Assembly: GCF_040954645.1 (NCBI RefSeq)
Contig: NC_092804.1
Location: 89,579,717-89,643,716, forward strand
Source of the DNA: Diabrotica undecimpunctata
Lineage: Eukaryota; Arthropoda; Insecta; Coleoptera; Chrysomelidae
Direction: 5' to 3'
Length of the DNA stretch: 64,000 nt
Below are positions 22,269 to 35,313 of the stretch, piece by piece. Position numbers and translations under genes: made by a program. Within the stretch, counting starts at the first letter, position 1; every line of letters starts with the position of its first letter. The notes beneath the pieces were generated by a model. The model was not told where the DNA came from. It saw only the letters and a program-made list of their open reading frames with translations, and searched no databases.

Positions 22269-23968
22269 AAATAAAGTTTTATTTTGAGGTTGCAGTCATT
22301 AATAGGGCAGGAAAGTAAAACTCTTTGTTCTTTAATCAAGCTTTCGCAAAATTTATTTGCTTCTTCAGGATATGCTAAAATATGGTAACAGTAAATACAA
22401 CGAAATTAGAACTAAATAGCATTGTATAAAACTAGTAAAAAAAAAACTTACAACATGAGGTTAATCCATTAAATTTTTAAATTTGCAAAACATTAAAACT
22501 TAACTTATTTTAAAAATTATACAGTTATGTAAGTACAATATTCTAATTTAATTTAATTTTGTAAAAATTCATTTTGACATTGATTGTTTGATTTATGTCA
22601 GAAAGACACTCGTTTCTGTTTATTATATTTTTTGTTGTTGATAACTAGCTCTTGATTGTTATTATGGTTACGTATAAAGTGGCGCCAAATATGAATATTT
22701 AAATTTTTTGAAATTCTAATATTTATAGTCAGAAAATCTAATATTGGAAAATTATAGTATTAATTTTCGTAAGATAGAATGTAATTATAGATATTGCTTA
22801 GTTTATCAATATCAGTTTTTTTATTAACGCATTGATATTTATTTATGCATACCATTTCTAAGAATTCTCTTTTATTTAATTGGTTTTCGCGTCTTAATAT
22901 ATTAGTTTCATTGAAATTAAATGAATGATTTTTATTAATTGCATGATCTATTAATGCACACGTATTTTTATTATTTCTAAGGTCACTTTTATGTGATGTT
23001 AGTCTGCCTATTAGATTTCTAGATGTGTGTCCGATGTATGACTTATCACAATTTTCGCATGGTATTATATAAACTACATTTGAGCTTTCCATAATGCTAA
23101 TAGGTGATTTAGTTTTTGTATACAATGATGCTAATGTTTTAACATTTTTAGTTGCAATTTTAATATCAGAATAGTTAGCAAAGACTTTAGTTAGTTTGGG
23201 TGTTAATGTTGGTATGTAAGGTAGTGATGTGAAAGTAAATTGAGATTGCACGATTTGTTGATTTGGTTCTCTTGTTTGATTTCTGTCAATCATTCTATTA
23301 TTAGGATTATTAAATAAAAATTTGTTAATTATTTTAATTGGGTACGAATTCTCTAATAAAATGTCTTTAAGTTCTAATAACCCTTTGCTGATGTTATTGA
23401 TGTGTGATAATTTGACTATTCTGTTTTTTAAAGCCAATATCAAATTTATTTTCATATGAGGTGGATGTTGTGAATGATAATTAATAAATCTGTTACTAAA
23501 TATAGGTTTTCTGTACCATTCAGTGCTTAATACATTTTGTGCATTACGTTTGATTTTTATGTCAAGATATGGGATGCTATTTTCTATCTCTTTTTCACAT
23601 GTAAATTGTAAATTTTCACTATAATTATTAAAAGTTTGTAAAGTTTCATTTATTTTGTCTGCAGGTAAAGCAAGTATTAAGTCATCTACAAATCGTTTGA
23701 TAAATGGGATATGAAAAGGCAACTTTTTTAAAGAATCTCTTATTAAATCGTCTAGTACATAATTACATAATATACATGATATACTTGAGCCCATAGGTGT
23801 GCCAAAAATTTGTTTATAGAATGCATTATCAAAAATCAATACATTAGAATCAAAAATGAATTCTAAAGTGCTTAAGAACGTTTTTTTGTTAATTTTGCAA
23901 TTTATTTTGATTTTATCCCAATGTCTGTTTATACTATCATTAATAATATGTATTATTTCCAGGATCAT
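22267..23968 (-). mobile_element. Penelope-like element, 5' truncated
   Basis: The minus-strand element consists of the C-terminal part of the RT/endonuclease frame plus about 490 bases of 3' sequence ending at the (TA)n arrays. It is cut at about 23968, where a repeat found again at 24261 begins. CTGAAGA (22368-22362, minus strand) followed by a short stem and GCGAAAG (to about 22341) sits in the 3' part; Penelope-like elements often carry hammerhead ribozymes in terminal regions. Confidence 0.85.
22760..23968 (-). CDS. Penelope-like reverse transcriptase with GIY-YIG endonuclease (N-terminally truncated)
   Basis: This 402-codon frame has no internal stops. GTPMGSSIS (residues 56-64) is the RT B motif and KRFVDDLILALP holds the FVDD active site (93-96). 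YLDIKIKR and EWYRKP (134-153) are the usual following motifs. The C-terminal GIY-YIG nuclease has VYIIPC (299-304), SYIGHTSRNLIGRL (310-323) and HKSDLRNN. The pair C304/C307 before YIG is typical of Penelope enzymes. The protein would nick target DNA and copy element RNA. The RT fingers and motif A upstream of residue 1 are missing, so it is not functional alone, although the retained part is intact and probably young. The Met at 23968 is only the first Met; the frame stays open a little upstream into the adjoining repeat. Confidence 0.92.
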   Translation of the reverse strand: MILEIIHIINDSINRHWDKIKINCKINKKTFLSTLEFIFDSNVLIFDNAFYKQIFGTPMGSSISCILCNYVLDDLIRDSLKKLPFHIPFIKRFVDDLILALPADKINETLQTFNNYSENLQFTCEKEIENSIPYLDIKIKRNAQNVLSTEWYRKPIFSNRFINYHSQHPPHMKINLILALKNRIVKLSHINNISKGLLELKDILLENSYPIKIINKFLFNNPNNRMIDRNQTREPNQQIVQSQFTFTSLPYIPTLTPKLTKVFANYSDIKIATKNVKTLASLYTKTKSPISIMESSNVVYIIPCENCDKSYIGHTSRNLIGRLTSHKSDLRNNKNTCALIDHAINKNHSFNFNETNILRRENQLNKREFLEMVCINKYQCVNKKTDIDKLSNIYNYILSYEN

Positions 23969-24375
23969 ATTAAAGTGTATTACAAATGGAATAGACCAGT
24001 TTTTGTCCCTTTAAAAAATATCTATTTTGTTAATAAATATAGCCTGGATAAATTAGTCTGGGACACTTAATTAACAAAATTTAAAAAAAATTGATTTCTG
24101 GATTATTTACAAACCGATTTTATTTTTAATAAATCTGTTGAATAGACGATAGAAGACCACATCCAAAACTATAAAAAAATATACAGGGTACTATTAAAAA
24201 AATTAAAGTTAGGGGTTATAACTAAGGAATGAATATTTAGGGGATGATTGTTTCTACGCCATATTAAAGTGTATTACAAGTAGAATAGATCACTTTTTGT
24301 CCCATTCGAAAATCTCTATTCGTTTAAGAGATATAGCGTGGGTAATTTAGTCTGGGACACCCTGTATATATATAT
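23966..24375. repeat. Paired MITE-like repeats ending in CACCCTGTATA
   Basis: ATATTAAAGTGTATTACAA opens both 23966 and 24261, and AATTTAGTCTGGGACAC closes both near 24050-24068 and 24341-24357. The second ends CACCCTGTATATATATA, directly against the LTR at 24376. These look like two diverged copies of a Tc1/mariner-type miniature element end. No coding capacity. Confidence 0.55.
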
Positions 24376-25782
24376 TGTTATGATATGTAAAATCGAGAAA
24401 AATATTGGTTTGTTTAAAAATATTTCAAAGTTCAAAAACATTAAAATAATTCAGATAAGTAGGATAATATCCAACAAACATTTCGAAGAAGGAAAGTTAT
24501 TAAATTCTTGGATTACCTGTACTAAACAAAATGTAAGCTTTGCATAAATTATTTCTTTGTTATACTTGAGTGACCTGCATAATTTTAAGTGAAATCCAAA
24601 GACAATTGAACGGGGTTTTCCAAAATACATTAATGCAGTGATTAGAGACAAATAGAAGAGATTTTAGAAAGAGGTTTTTGTTAGTTTTTAAGAATTATAG
24701 AAAATATTATTTGTAAATAAGTTTTAGGAAATTTTATAATTATAGGTAAAAATTTGTTTGTTATCGAAATGAAAAAATGGGGGAATTGTGACGAGTTTTA
24801 ATTGGCGGAGATTGAAAAAGGTGGGATAAGTATGTAGGAAAAAGTTTAGCGAGATTGAGGAGAGAGAAAAGATAATCAGTTGGTTTCCAAGTCTGTAAGA
24901 CGAACAGTGATTGTTCTCTGGCGGTTCCTGAAATGTAGCAAGCAGTAGTGTTGAATGTTAGTGAGTTTTGTGGAGTTAGTGTATCTGACAGAAGCTGAAG
25001 CAGCAAAAATATTGTAAGTCATATTTCTCTACTTATATTCCAAGAGTCACTGTTCAGGCCAACGAGAGATTCAGTTTATCGTAAAGAGAAGATATTCCAA
25101 GAGTCATTTTTCACTCGGGCCAACGAGAGATTCAGTTTATCGAGAGGAGAAAGGCTATCATAATTTGAATGATTTGTGCTTTTGAAGGAGATCATTAAGG
25201 ACGATATACTTGCAACAATCTGTGTAAGATTGCTGATTACATAGGGAGCGGTTGAGAGGAGATAATATAGTCTACAAGGAACAAGGATTTGGACCACTCA
25301 TCATCAGAGAGAGATATTTTTGTTTCTGCAGTTTTTTCTTTTATTGATAACACAATTTTTACACGTAATTTAGAAAGGATATAAATATTTTGATTAGGAG
25401 AGTTAGAATAGTTTGGGATTTTGAGATTTCAATTAATATTGTTTGTACCATTAATTTTGATTGTTCACGTACGGAGAACAAAATTTTGAGAATCCTTATA
25501 TGAGATTTGTTTATTGAAAACTTTTGAGTGTGAATTATTTCATTATTTTTATTTCAATATATAGTGTTAGATCATATGTGTTTTTTATTATTCCGGTATT
25601 CTCTGGACCTTACCTTTCACATGTAATAGCATAGATATTGAAGCACGAATTTAACCCTGAGATAAAAGAATCAAAAATTGTGATAGAGTAATAATCATAT
25701 CATTTAAATAATTTTAATTAATCAAAAAAAATTAATTAGCTAATTATTGCTTGGCGCACCAAGACTTTAAATATCACAATAA
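24376..25782 (+). repeat. 5' LTR of copy A
   Basis: 1407 bases, from TGTTATGATATG to TATCACAATAA. A near-tandem duplication lies at about 25039-25143: TTCCAAGAGTCA...CCAACGAGAGATTCAGTTTATCG occurs twice with different spacers. The Asn- or Tyr-rich antisense frames in it are not genes. Confidence 0.9.
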
Positions 25783-25805
25783 CTGGCTTCCAAAACGTGG
25801 GGCTT
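25783..25805 (+). promoter_or_regulatory. Candidate primer-binding site
   Basis: CTGGCTTCCAAAACGTGGGG begins one or two bases after the LTR end and contains TGG, as expected for pairing with a tRNA CCA end. The tRNA was not identified. The same sequence follows the LTR at 33687 and, inverted, at 37913. Confidence 0.55.
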
Positions 25806-26151
25806 GAAAATATCGCAGCTTTACATTTGAAGGAAGGGAAAGAGATCTGGAATAAGTACAGGTCATCCAGAGATAAAAACATATAACATTGAGGGAATTT
25901 GAATTTGAAAGTATTTTGACAATTTTTCCAGGGAATATAAATTTGATTTATTGATTGATCGTAGTTAGTGGATATTTACTGCTATTGAATTATTTGATTT
26001 TATTTTCTTTACCAATCGTACATTTGATATTTATTTTGAATTATTTGAATTTTACTGATTGCATATTTGATATTTGTCGTGAAAATTTAATACATTTGGG
26101 GAGAAAGATTGTCGTGTTCTGAAACATATAGAGTGTTGTAAAATTTCACAT

Positions 26152-28558
26152 TTGGCGGGGACAAAAACAGTAACGAAAAGAAACAACATGTCGACCACAA
26201 GGAGTCAAAGCAAAATGCAAGAAAGGAAGGAGGATAACAGAGAAGAGGAAACAATTATTGATGAAGGATCGGATAATGAAGGAAATGCTACAATAATGGA
26301 GGAAAGAAAAGAAACAGGGATGCTGGAAAAATGATTAGCAATGATGCAAATACAGACACAAACAATGGAAGAAAACCAACGGGAAACAAGGCTAGCAATA
26401 GAACAAAAATTAGAAGAAAATGATAGAAAAATGGAAAAGCGTTTTGACAAATATGAAAATGAGGTAAAAGTCTGTTTAGAAAAAGTCAGAGAAGAAACAG
26501 AGAGGAAACTAGAGATGCAGAGAGAAGAAATAGAAACTAAAATGAAAGATATTAAGACTGTACAGAAAAAAGAATTAGAACAGTTAGAAGAAAAATTTGA
26601 AATGGCGCTACAAGAAGACAGGAAGGAAGTAGAAAGAAGATTAAAGCAAAATGAAAAACAAATGGCAGAAATCGAACTAAGAGGGGTAGAGAGAAAAGAA
26701 GTTATCATCCATGGAACAAGCGAGGCGAAAATACAATTTGGCGGGGATATTCAGAAAACACACCCAGTACCGTTTGTTAAAAATTTGAAAACCAAATTAC
26801 AACATATTAGATATTTTGACGATTGCAAAGAAACAATTAGAAACCATTTGAAAGAAGGAGCAGCGTTATGGTATGAAAGCCTAGGAAGATGAGTTTGAAA
26901 ATTGGACAGATTTTGAAAATAAATTTCTCAACTATTTCTGGGGGAAAAATAAACAGAGAGAAATCAACCAAGAGCTACAGAATGGAAAATATCACGAAAA
27001 AATGGGAATATCTGAAGAAAGATATGCTTTGCAGATATATAACAATTCAAAATATCTAGAATACAAATATTCTACCGAACAGCTGGTAGAAATGATCAGC
27101 AGACATTTTGAGGAAACGTTGGAAGATCACGTGATTTTGAGAAACTATCAAGATATTGATAGTTTGTGCCAATTCCTTCAATTAAAAGAAGCGAAAAGAA
27201 AAGAAATGAGAAATAGAAGACAACATGACCAATATAATGGACCGGAAAGAAGGTATTCATCAAATTATGACCAGAGAAACCGACATCCCAGATCAACAAA
27301 CGAATATAGGCCAAGAAATTACAATAATTACAATAGACAACAAAATTACGATAACAGGAATGACACACAACATAGAACATATGAAAATCACAACAGGAAT
27401 AGAGATGCACAAAATCCTCCGAATAGGAATACTAACGAACAAAGGGACGATAGAAATAACCAGAGCTTCCAACAACAAAATAGAAGGGAGATGAATCATG
27501 TAGCAATAGGAAACGAAAGACAAATTTCTAATTCTAATCTAATATTTTTAGATGCATTTATAAAACATAAAGCGATTAAAATTGTGATTGATTCTGGCTC
27601 GGAGATATCGCTAATCAATAAAAAACTAGTAAAAGAATTAAATTTGGACAGATTTGTGTATAAGATTCCTAGGGTTGATTTAGTGGGTGCAAACAATAAA
27701 AATTTGACGACAGTAAACGAAGGTTTGGGAGTACAGATAAGAGTGGGAAACAAATTCCATATTATGAAATGTGTGGTGATTGAAGATTTAAATCATGATA
27801 TGATAGCGGGAATTGATGAATTGAGGAAAAAAATTATCACCATAAATTTTTCGGAAAATAAACTGGAAATCAGAGCAGAACCAGACGACAATACAGGAGA
27901 AGAAAAGCAAACAGATAGGAAAGCAAATTCTGGAAGGATCAATGCACAGGAAAAACGCAAAGAAATCGATATGACTGTAGAGGATAAACCGAAAGTACAA
28001 GAACAAGATCTAACAGAAGAGAAAAAGAGAAGGAAGAAAAAGAAGAAGAGTTCGAAAAGAAAGCAGGAAAAAAAGATGGAGACCAGAGAAAAACAGGAAA
28101 TAGAAGGTACAGAAGAATTGTTGGCAACCGACGATAAAACAGAATGGAAGCAGGAAGAAAAAGAAAGTATCATCAGAGAAATGAAAGGAATAGAAACATG
28201 GTGCTCGGAATACCAAAGGGAATTAGAGGATAAAAAGAAAACAGAAGAAAAAATGGCACTGATGGACGAGAATCCAGAATTTAGTGAAGAAGTATTATGG
28301 ACAGTGAACACATGTGAACAAAAGGAGGATGAAAGAAAAATAAATTGTGGAGAAAACATGGGAAAGAAAATAGAGAGGATTTTAGGAAACCATGGAGATC
28401 TTGTTAATGAAGTAAACCGAGTGGCTAAAATTTATGAACTTTCTTTTAAGGGAAAATACTTGGAAAAATTTAAAACGAAAATATATCCAATCCCGTATAA
28501 AGACAGGCAATATACGGGGTATTTTAACATTCACGACATTTATCAGTATCATAAGTAG
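26152..28558 (+). pseudogene. Gag-protease polyprotein of copy A (two breaks)
   Basis: The ATG at 26152 gives MAGTKTVTKRNNMSTTRSQS. A stop at 26332 and a frameshift at about 26880 (ESLGR then stop, where the other copies read ESKEDEFE) divide it. In order: an acidic N-terminus; a long Glu/Lys-rich coiled coil; a capsid-like core (FVKNLKTKLQHIRYFDDC, AALWYES, FLNYFWGKN, YKYSTEQLVEMI); an Asn/Arg/Gln-rich tail (NYNNYNRQQNYDNRND) where a zinc knuckle would be expected; a retropepsin with IVIDSGSEISLI; and a charged linker ending YLEKFKTKIYPIPYKDRQ. That last stretch resembles the start of the RT region of gypsy-type Pol, yet the frame stops at 28556-28558 and the LTR follows within 100 bases. 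Gag would form the particle. From about 27002 to 28558 the frame is open. Confidence 0.85.
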
Positions 28559-28638
28559 ATTTTAATAACATAGTGAAATAATTTGATCCTAGAAAACTTT
28601 TGTCATTTTTAAAATTTAACAAAGAGTTTTCGGCAGAT

Positions 28639-28653
28639 CAAATGGCGGGGATT
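28639..28653 (+). promoter_or_regulatory. Polypurine-tract candidate
   Basis: AAATGGCGGGGATT lies directly before the 3' LTR, in the position of the plus-strand primer. It is short and interrupted by TGGC, but G-rich next to the LTR. Confidence 0.5.
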
Positions 28654-31778
<3,125 letters not shown>

Positions 31779-31801
31779 TATATATATATATATATATATA
31801 A

Positions 31802-31871
<70 letters not shown>
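31779..31871. repeat. (TA)n array between Tc1-like element and LTR
   Basis: About 92 bases of TA repeats with AAATA and TGTATA interruptions. It ends exactly at the TGTTATGATATG start of LTR copy B. Confidence 0.95.
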
Positions 31872-31875
<4 letters not shown>

Positions 31876-33074
31876 ATGATATGCAAAATCGAGAAAAATA
31901 TTGGGTTGATTAAAATATTTCAAAGTTCAAAAACATTAAAAGAATTCAGATAAGTAGGATAATAACCAACAAAAATTTCGAAGAAGGAAAGTTATTAAAT
32001 TCTTGGATTACCTGTACTAAACAAAATGTAAGCTATACATAAATTATTTCTTTGTTATACTTGAGTGACCCGCATAATTTTAAGTGAAATCCAAAGACAA
32101 TTGAACCGGGTTTTCCAAATACATTAATGCAGTGATTAAAGACAATAGAAGAGATTTTAGAAAGAGGTTTTTGTTAGTTTTTAAGAATTATAGAAAAATA
32201 TTATTTGTAAATAAGTTTTAGGAAATTTTATAATTATAGGTAAAAATTTGTTTCTTATCGAAATGAAAAACTGGGGGAATTGTGACGAGTTTTGATTGGC
32301 GGAGATTGAAAAAGGTGGGATAGGTATGTAGGAATGAAAGTATAGCTAGATTTAGGAGAGAGAAAAGATAATCAGTTGGTTTCCAAGTCTGAAAGACGAA
32401 CAGTGATTGTTCTCTGGCGGTTTCCGAGATGTAGCAAGCAGTAGTGTTGAATGTTAGTGAGTTTTTGTGGAGTTAGTGTATCTGACAGAAGCTGAAGCAG
32501 CAAAATATTGTAAGTCATATTTTTCTACTTATATTCCAAGAGTCACTGTTCAGGCCAACGAGAGATTCAGTTTATCGTAAAGAGAAGATATTCCAAGAGT
32601 CATTTTTCACTCGGGCCAACGAGAGATTCAGTTTATCGAGAGGAGAAAGGCTATCATAATTTGAATGATTTGTGCTTTTGAAGGAGATCACTAAGGACGA
32701 TATACTTGCAACAATCTGTTGTACGATTGCTGATTACATAGGGAGCGGTTGAGAGGAGATAATATAGTCTACAAGGAACAAGGATTTGGACCACTCATCA
32801 GAGAGAGATATTTTTGTTTTCTGCAGTTTTTTTCTTTTATTGATAACACAATTTTTACACTTAATTTAGAAAGGATATAAATATTTTGATTAGGAGAGTT
32901 AGAATAGTTTGGGATTTTGAGATTTCAATTAATATTATTTGTACCATTAATTTTGATTGTTCACGTACGTAGAAAATTTTGAGAATCATTATATGAGATT
33001 TGTTTATTGAAAACTTTTGAGTGTGAATTATTTCATTATTTTTATTTCAATATATAGTGTTAGTTTAGTTTATT

Positions 33075-33110
33075 CTTAGTTTATTCTAATATAATATATA
33101 ATAAACTAAG
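33075..33110. repeat. Inverted repeat at the LINE 5' junction
   Basis: CTTAGTTTATT (33075-33085) pairs perfectly with AATAAACTAAG (33100-33110). An extra direct copy TTAGTTTATTC precedes it at about 33065. It may be filler made during 5' end joining of the LINE copy. Confidence 0.65.
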
Positions 33111-33126
33111 AGTTACACAACGAGCC

Positions 33127-33462
33127 ATGGAACGTGCAATGCTGAATGTGAGCCTCCGAGACCACATAACAAACCGACAAATCAGGCAAAGATCAGGAGT
33201 TCAAGACGTCATCGAAAGAACCACGAGACTTAAGTGGAACTGGGCAGGACACTTAGCCAGAACACAAGATGGACGATGGACAAGACGAATTATGGAATGG
33301 AGGCCCAGAAATTATAAAAAAAGCCGAGGACGACCACCGACTAGATGGACCGACGACATAAAAAGAGTAGCGGGAAACTGGCTACAAGCGGCCCAGTGTA
33401 GAGAACACTGGAAAGAACTGAGGGAGGCCTATGTCCAGCAGTGGACGGGATTGGCTGATTGA
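33127..33462 (+). CDS. RTE-like LINE ORF C-terminus (truncated)
   Basis: An open frame of 111 codons from the first Met. The reading extends a little upstream (VTQRAMERAML-like). Motifs are TRLKWNWAGHLARTQDGRW, GRPPTRWTDDIKRVAG and EAYVQQWTG, the conserved basic C-terminal domain of RTE-like endonuclease-RT proteins. It resembles the tail of the LINE at 12060-12298 (LKWRFAGHN, RWADDIKK, EAYVQRWTEKG), so both belong to one broad family. The fragment is intact but lacks RT and endonuclease. Confidence 0.85.
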   Translation: MERAMLNVSLRDHITNRQIRQRSGVQDVIERTTRLKWNWAGHLARTQDGRWTRRIMEWRPRNYKKSRGRPPTRWTDDIKRVAGNWLQAAQCREHWKELREAYVQQWTGLAD

Positions 33463-34055
33463 TGATATAGTGTTAGATAATATGTGTTTTTTATTATTCC
33501 GGTATTCTTTGGACCTTACCTTTCACATGTAATAGCATAGATATTGAAGCACGAATTTAACCCTGAGATAAAAGAATTAAAAATTGTGATAGAGTCATAA
33601 TCATATCATTTAAATAATTTTAATTAATCAAAAAATTAATTAGCTAATTATTGCTAGGCGCACCAAGACTTTAAATATCACAATAACTGGCTTCCAAAAC
33701 GTGGGGCTTGAAAATATCGCAGCTTTACATTTGAAGGAAGGGAAAGAGATCTGGAATAAGTACAGGTCATCCAGAGATAAAAACATATAACATTGAGGGA
33801 ATTTGAATTTGAAAGTATTTTGACAATTTTTCCAGGGAATATAAATTTGATTTATTGATTGATCGTAATTAGTGGATATTTACTATTATTGAATTATTTG
33901 ATTTTATTTTCTTTACCAATCGTACATTTGATATTTATTTTGAATTATTTGAATTTTACTGATTGCATATTTGATATTTGTCGTGAAAATTTAATACATT
34001 TGGGGAGAAATATTGTCGTTTTCTGAAACATATAGAGTGTTGTAAAATTTCACAT

Positions 34056-35313
34056 TTGGCGGGGACAAAAACAGTAACGAAAAGAAACAACATGTCGACC
34101 ACAAGGAGTCAAAGAAAAACGCAAGAAAGGAAAGAGGATAAGATAGAAGAGGAAACAATTATTGATGAAGGATCGGATAATGAAGGAAATGCTACAATAA
34201 TGGAGGAAAGAAAAGAAACAGGGATGCTGGAAAAATTATTAGCAATGATGCAAATACAGACACAAACAATAGAGAAAAACCAAATTGAAACATCAAAGAA
34301 AATTGATAGAAACCAACAAGAAACATCACTAAAAATTGATAGAAATCAACAAGAAACAAAACAAACAATGGAAGAAAACCAACGGGAAACAAGACAAGCA
34401 ATAGAACTAAATAACAGGAATATAGAGCAGCGTCTGGAAAACTATGAACAGGAAATTAAAGGATGTGTTGAGGGGATAAAGAAAGAACTGATACAAGAGA
34501 TAGAAGAAATAACCCTAAAGAATGCAAAACAAGAGACAGAGATTAAAGATATCAAAAATACAATGAAGGAGATACAAAATTGCCAGAGAAAGGAACTAGA
34601 GATGCAGAGAGAAGAAATAGAAACTAAAATGAAGGATATTAAGACTGTCCAGAAAAAGGAATTAGAAAAATTAGAAACAAAATTTGAAAACGTTTTACAA
34701 GAAGACATGCGAGAAATAGAAAGAAAAATGGAGGAAATCAAAAAGGAACAAAATTCCGGGGAAAGAAGGGAAATGGTCATCCATGGAACAAGCGAGGCGA
34801 AAATACAATTTGGCGGGGATATTCGGAAAACACACCCAGTACCGTTTGTTAAAAATTTGAAAACCAAATTACAACATATTAGATATTTTGACGATTGCAA
34901 AGAAACAATTAGAAACCATTTGAAAGAAGGAGCAGCGTTATGGTATGAAAGCAAGGAAGATGAGTTTGAAAATTGGACAGATTTTGAAAATAAATTTCTC
35001 AACTATTTCTGGGGGAAAAATAATCAGAGAGAAATCAACCAAGAGCTACAGAATGGAAAATATCACGAAAAAATGGGAATATCTGAAGAAAGATATGCTT
35101 TGCAGATATATAACAATTCAAAATATCTAGAATACAAATATTCTACCGAACAGCTGGTAGAAATGATCAGCAGACATTTTGAGGAAACGTTGGAAGATCA
35201 CGTGATTTTGAGAAACTATCAAGATATTGATAGTTTGTGCCAATTCCTTCAATTAAAAGAAGCGAAAAGAAAAGAAATGAGAAATAGAAGACAACATGAC
35301 CAATATAATGGAC
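34056..35313 (+). pseudogene. Gag of copy B, truncated at the inversion
   Basis: An uninterrupted Gag frame starts at MAGTKTVTKRNNMSTT, with a longer coiled coil than copy A: repeated units of KKIDRNQQET and QTMEENQRETRQAIELNN around residues 85-130. The capsid-like core (FVKNLKTKLQHIRYF to HVILRNYQDI) is complete. At 35313, after HDQYNGP, the DNA switches to antisense copy C. The open frame runs on to 35717 through reversed sequence (CFYSFHFSDDTFFFF), an accidental chimera of 553 codons. Protease is absent from this copy. Confidence 0.88.

Larger units (their letters stand above)
33052..33476 (+). mobile_element. 5'-truncated RTE-like LINE in the LTR, 12-bp target duplication
   Basis: ATATAGTGTTAG stands at 33052-33063 and 33465-33476 around a 401-base insertion. 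Undisturbed LTRs have the 12-mer once. The insertion holds the last 111 codons of a LINE protein, and its stop codon lies two bases before the target duplication, so the element has essentially no 3' UTR. The first about 47 bases are an AT-rich inverted repeat not found in the coding part. Confidence 0.88.
31872..33686 (+). repeat. LTR of copy B, interrupted by a LINE
   Basis: This has the same termini as copy A's LTR. After removing the LINE insertion at 33064-33464 and one 12-base duplication it is about 1.4 kb. It is more diverged than the LTRs of copy A (small indels and substitutions near 31905, 32325-32350 and 32972). Both units of the internal near-tandem repeat are present (about 32536-32640). 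Confidence 0.88.

Noticed and set aside
24761..25297. Antisense frames in the LTR, repeated at 29039-29574 and 38390-38867
   Set aside because: They lie in non-coding LTR sequence, are short, and have no motif. Repetition reflects the LTR copies, not gene conservation.
26205..26708. 167-codon Ser/Phe/Leu-rich antisense frame, and similar ones at 27793-28359, 34442-35002 and 36579-37139
   Set aside because: They are mirror images of the Glu/Lys-rich Gag coiled coil and charged linker. The composition is that expected from the antisense of GAA/AAA-rich codons.
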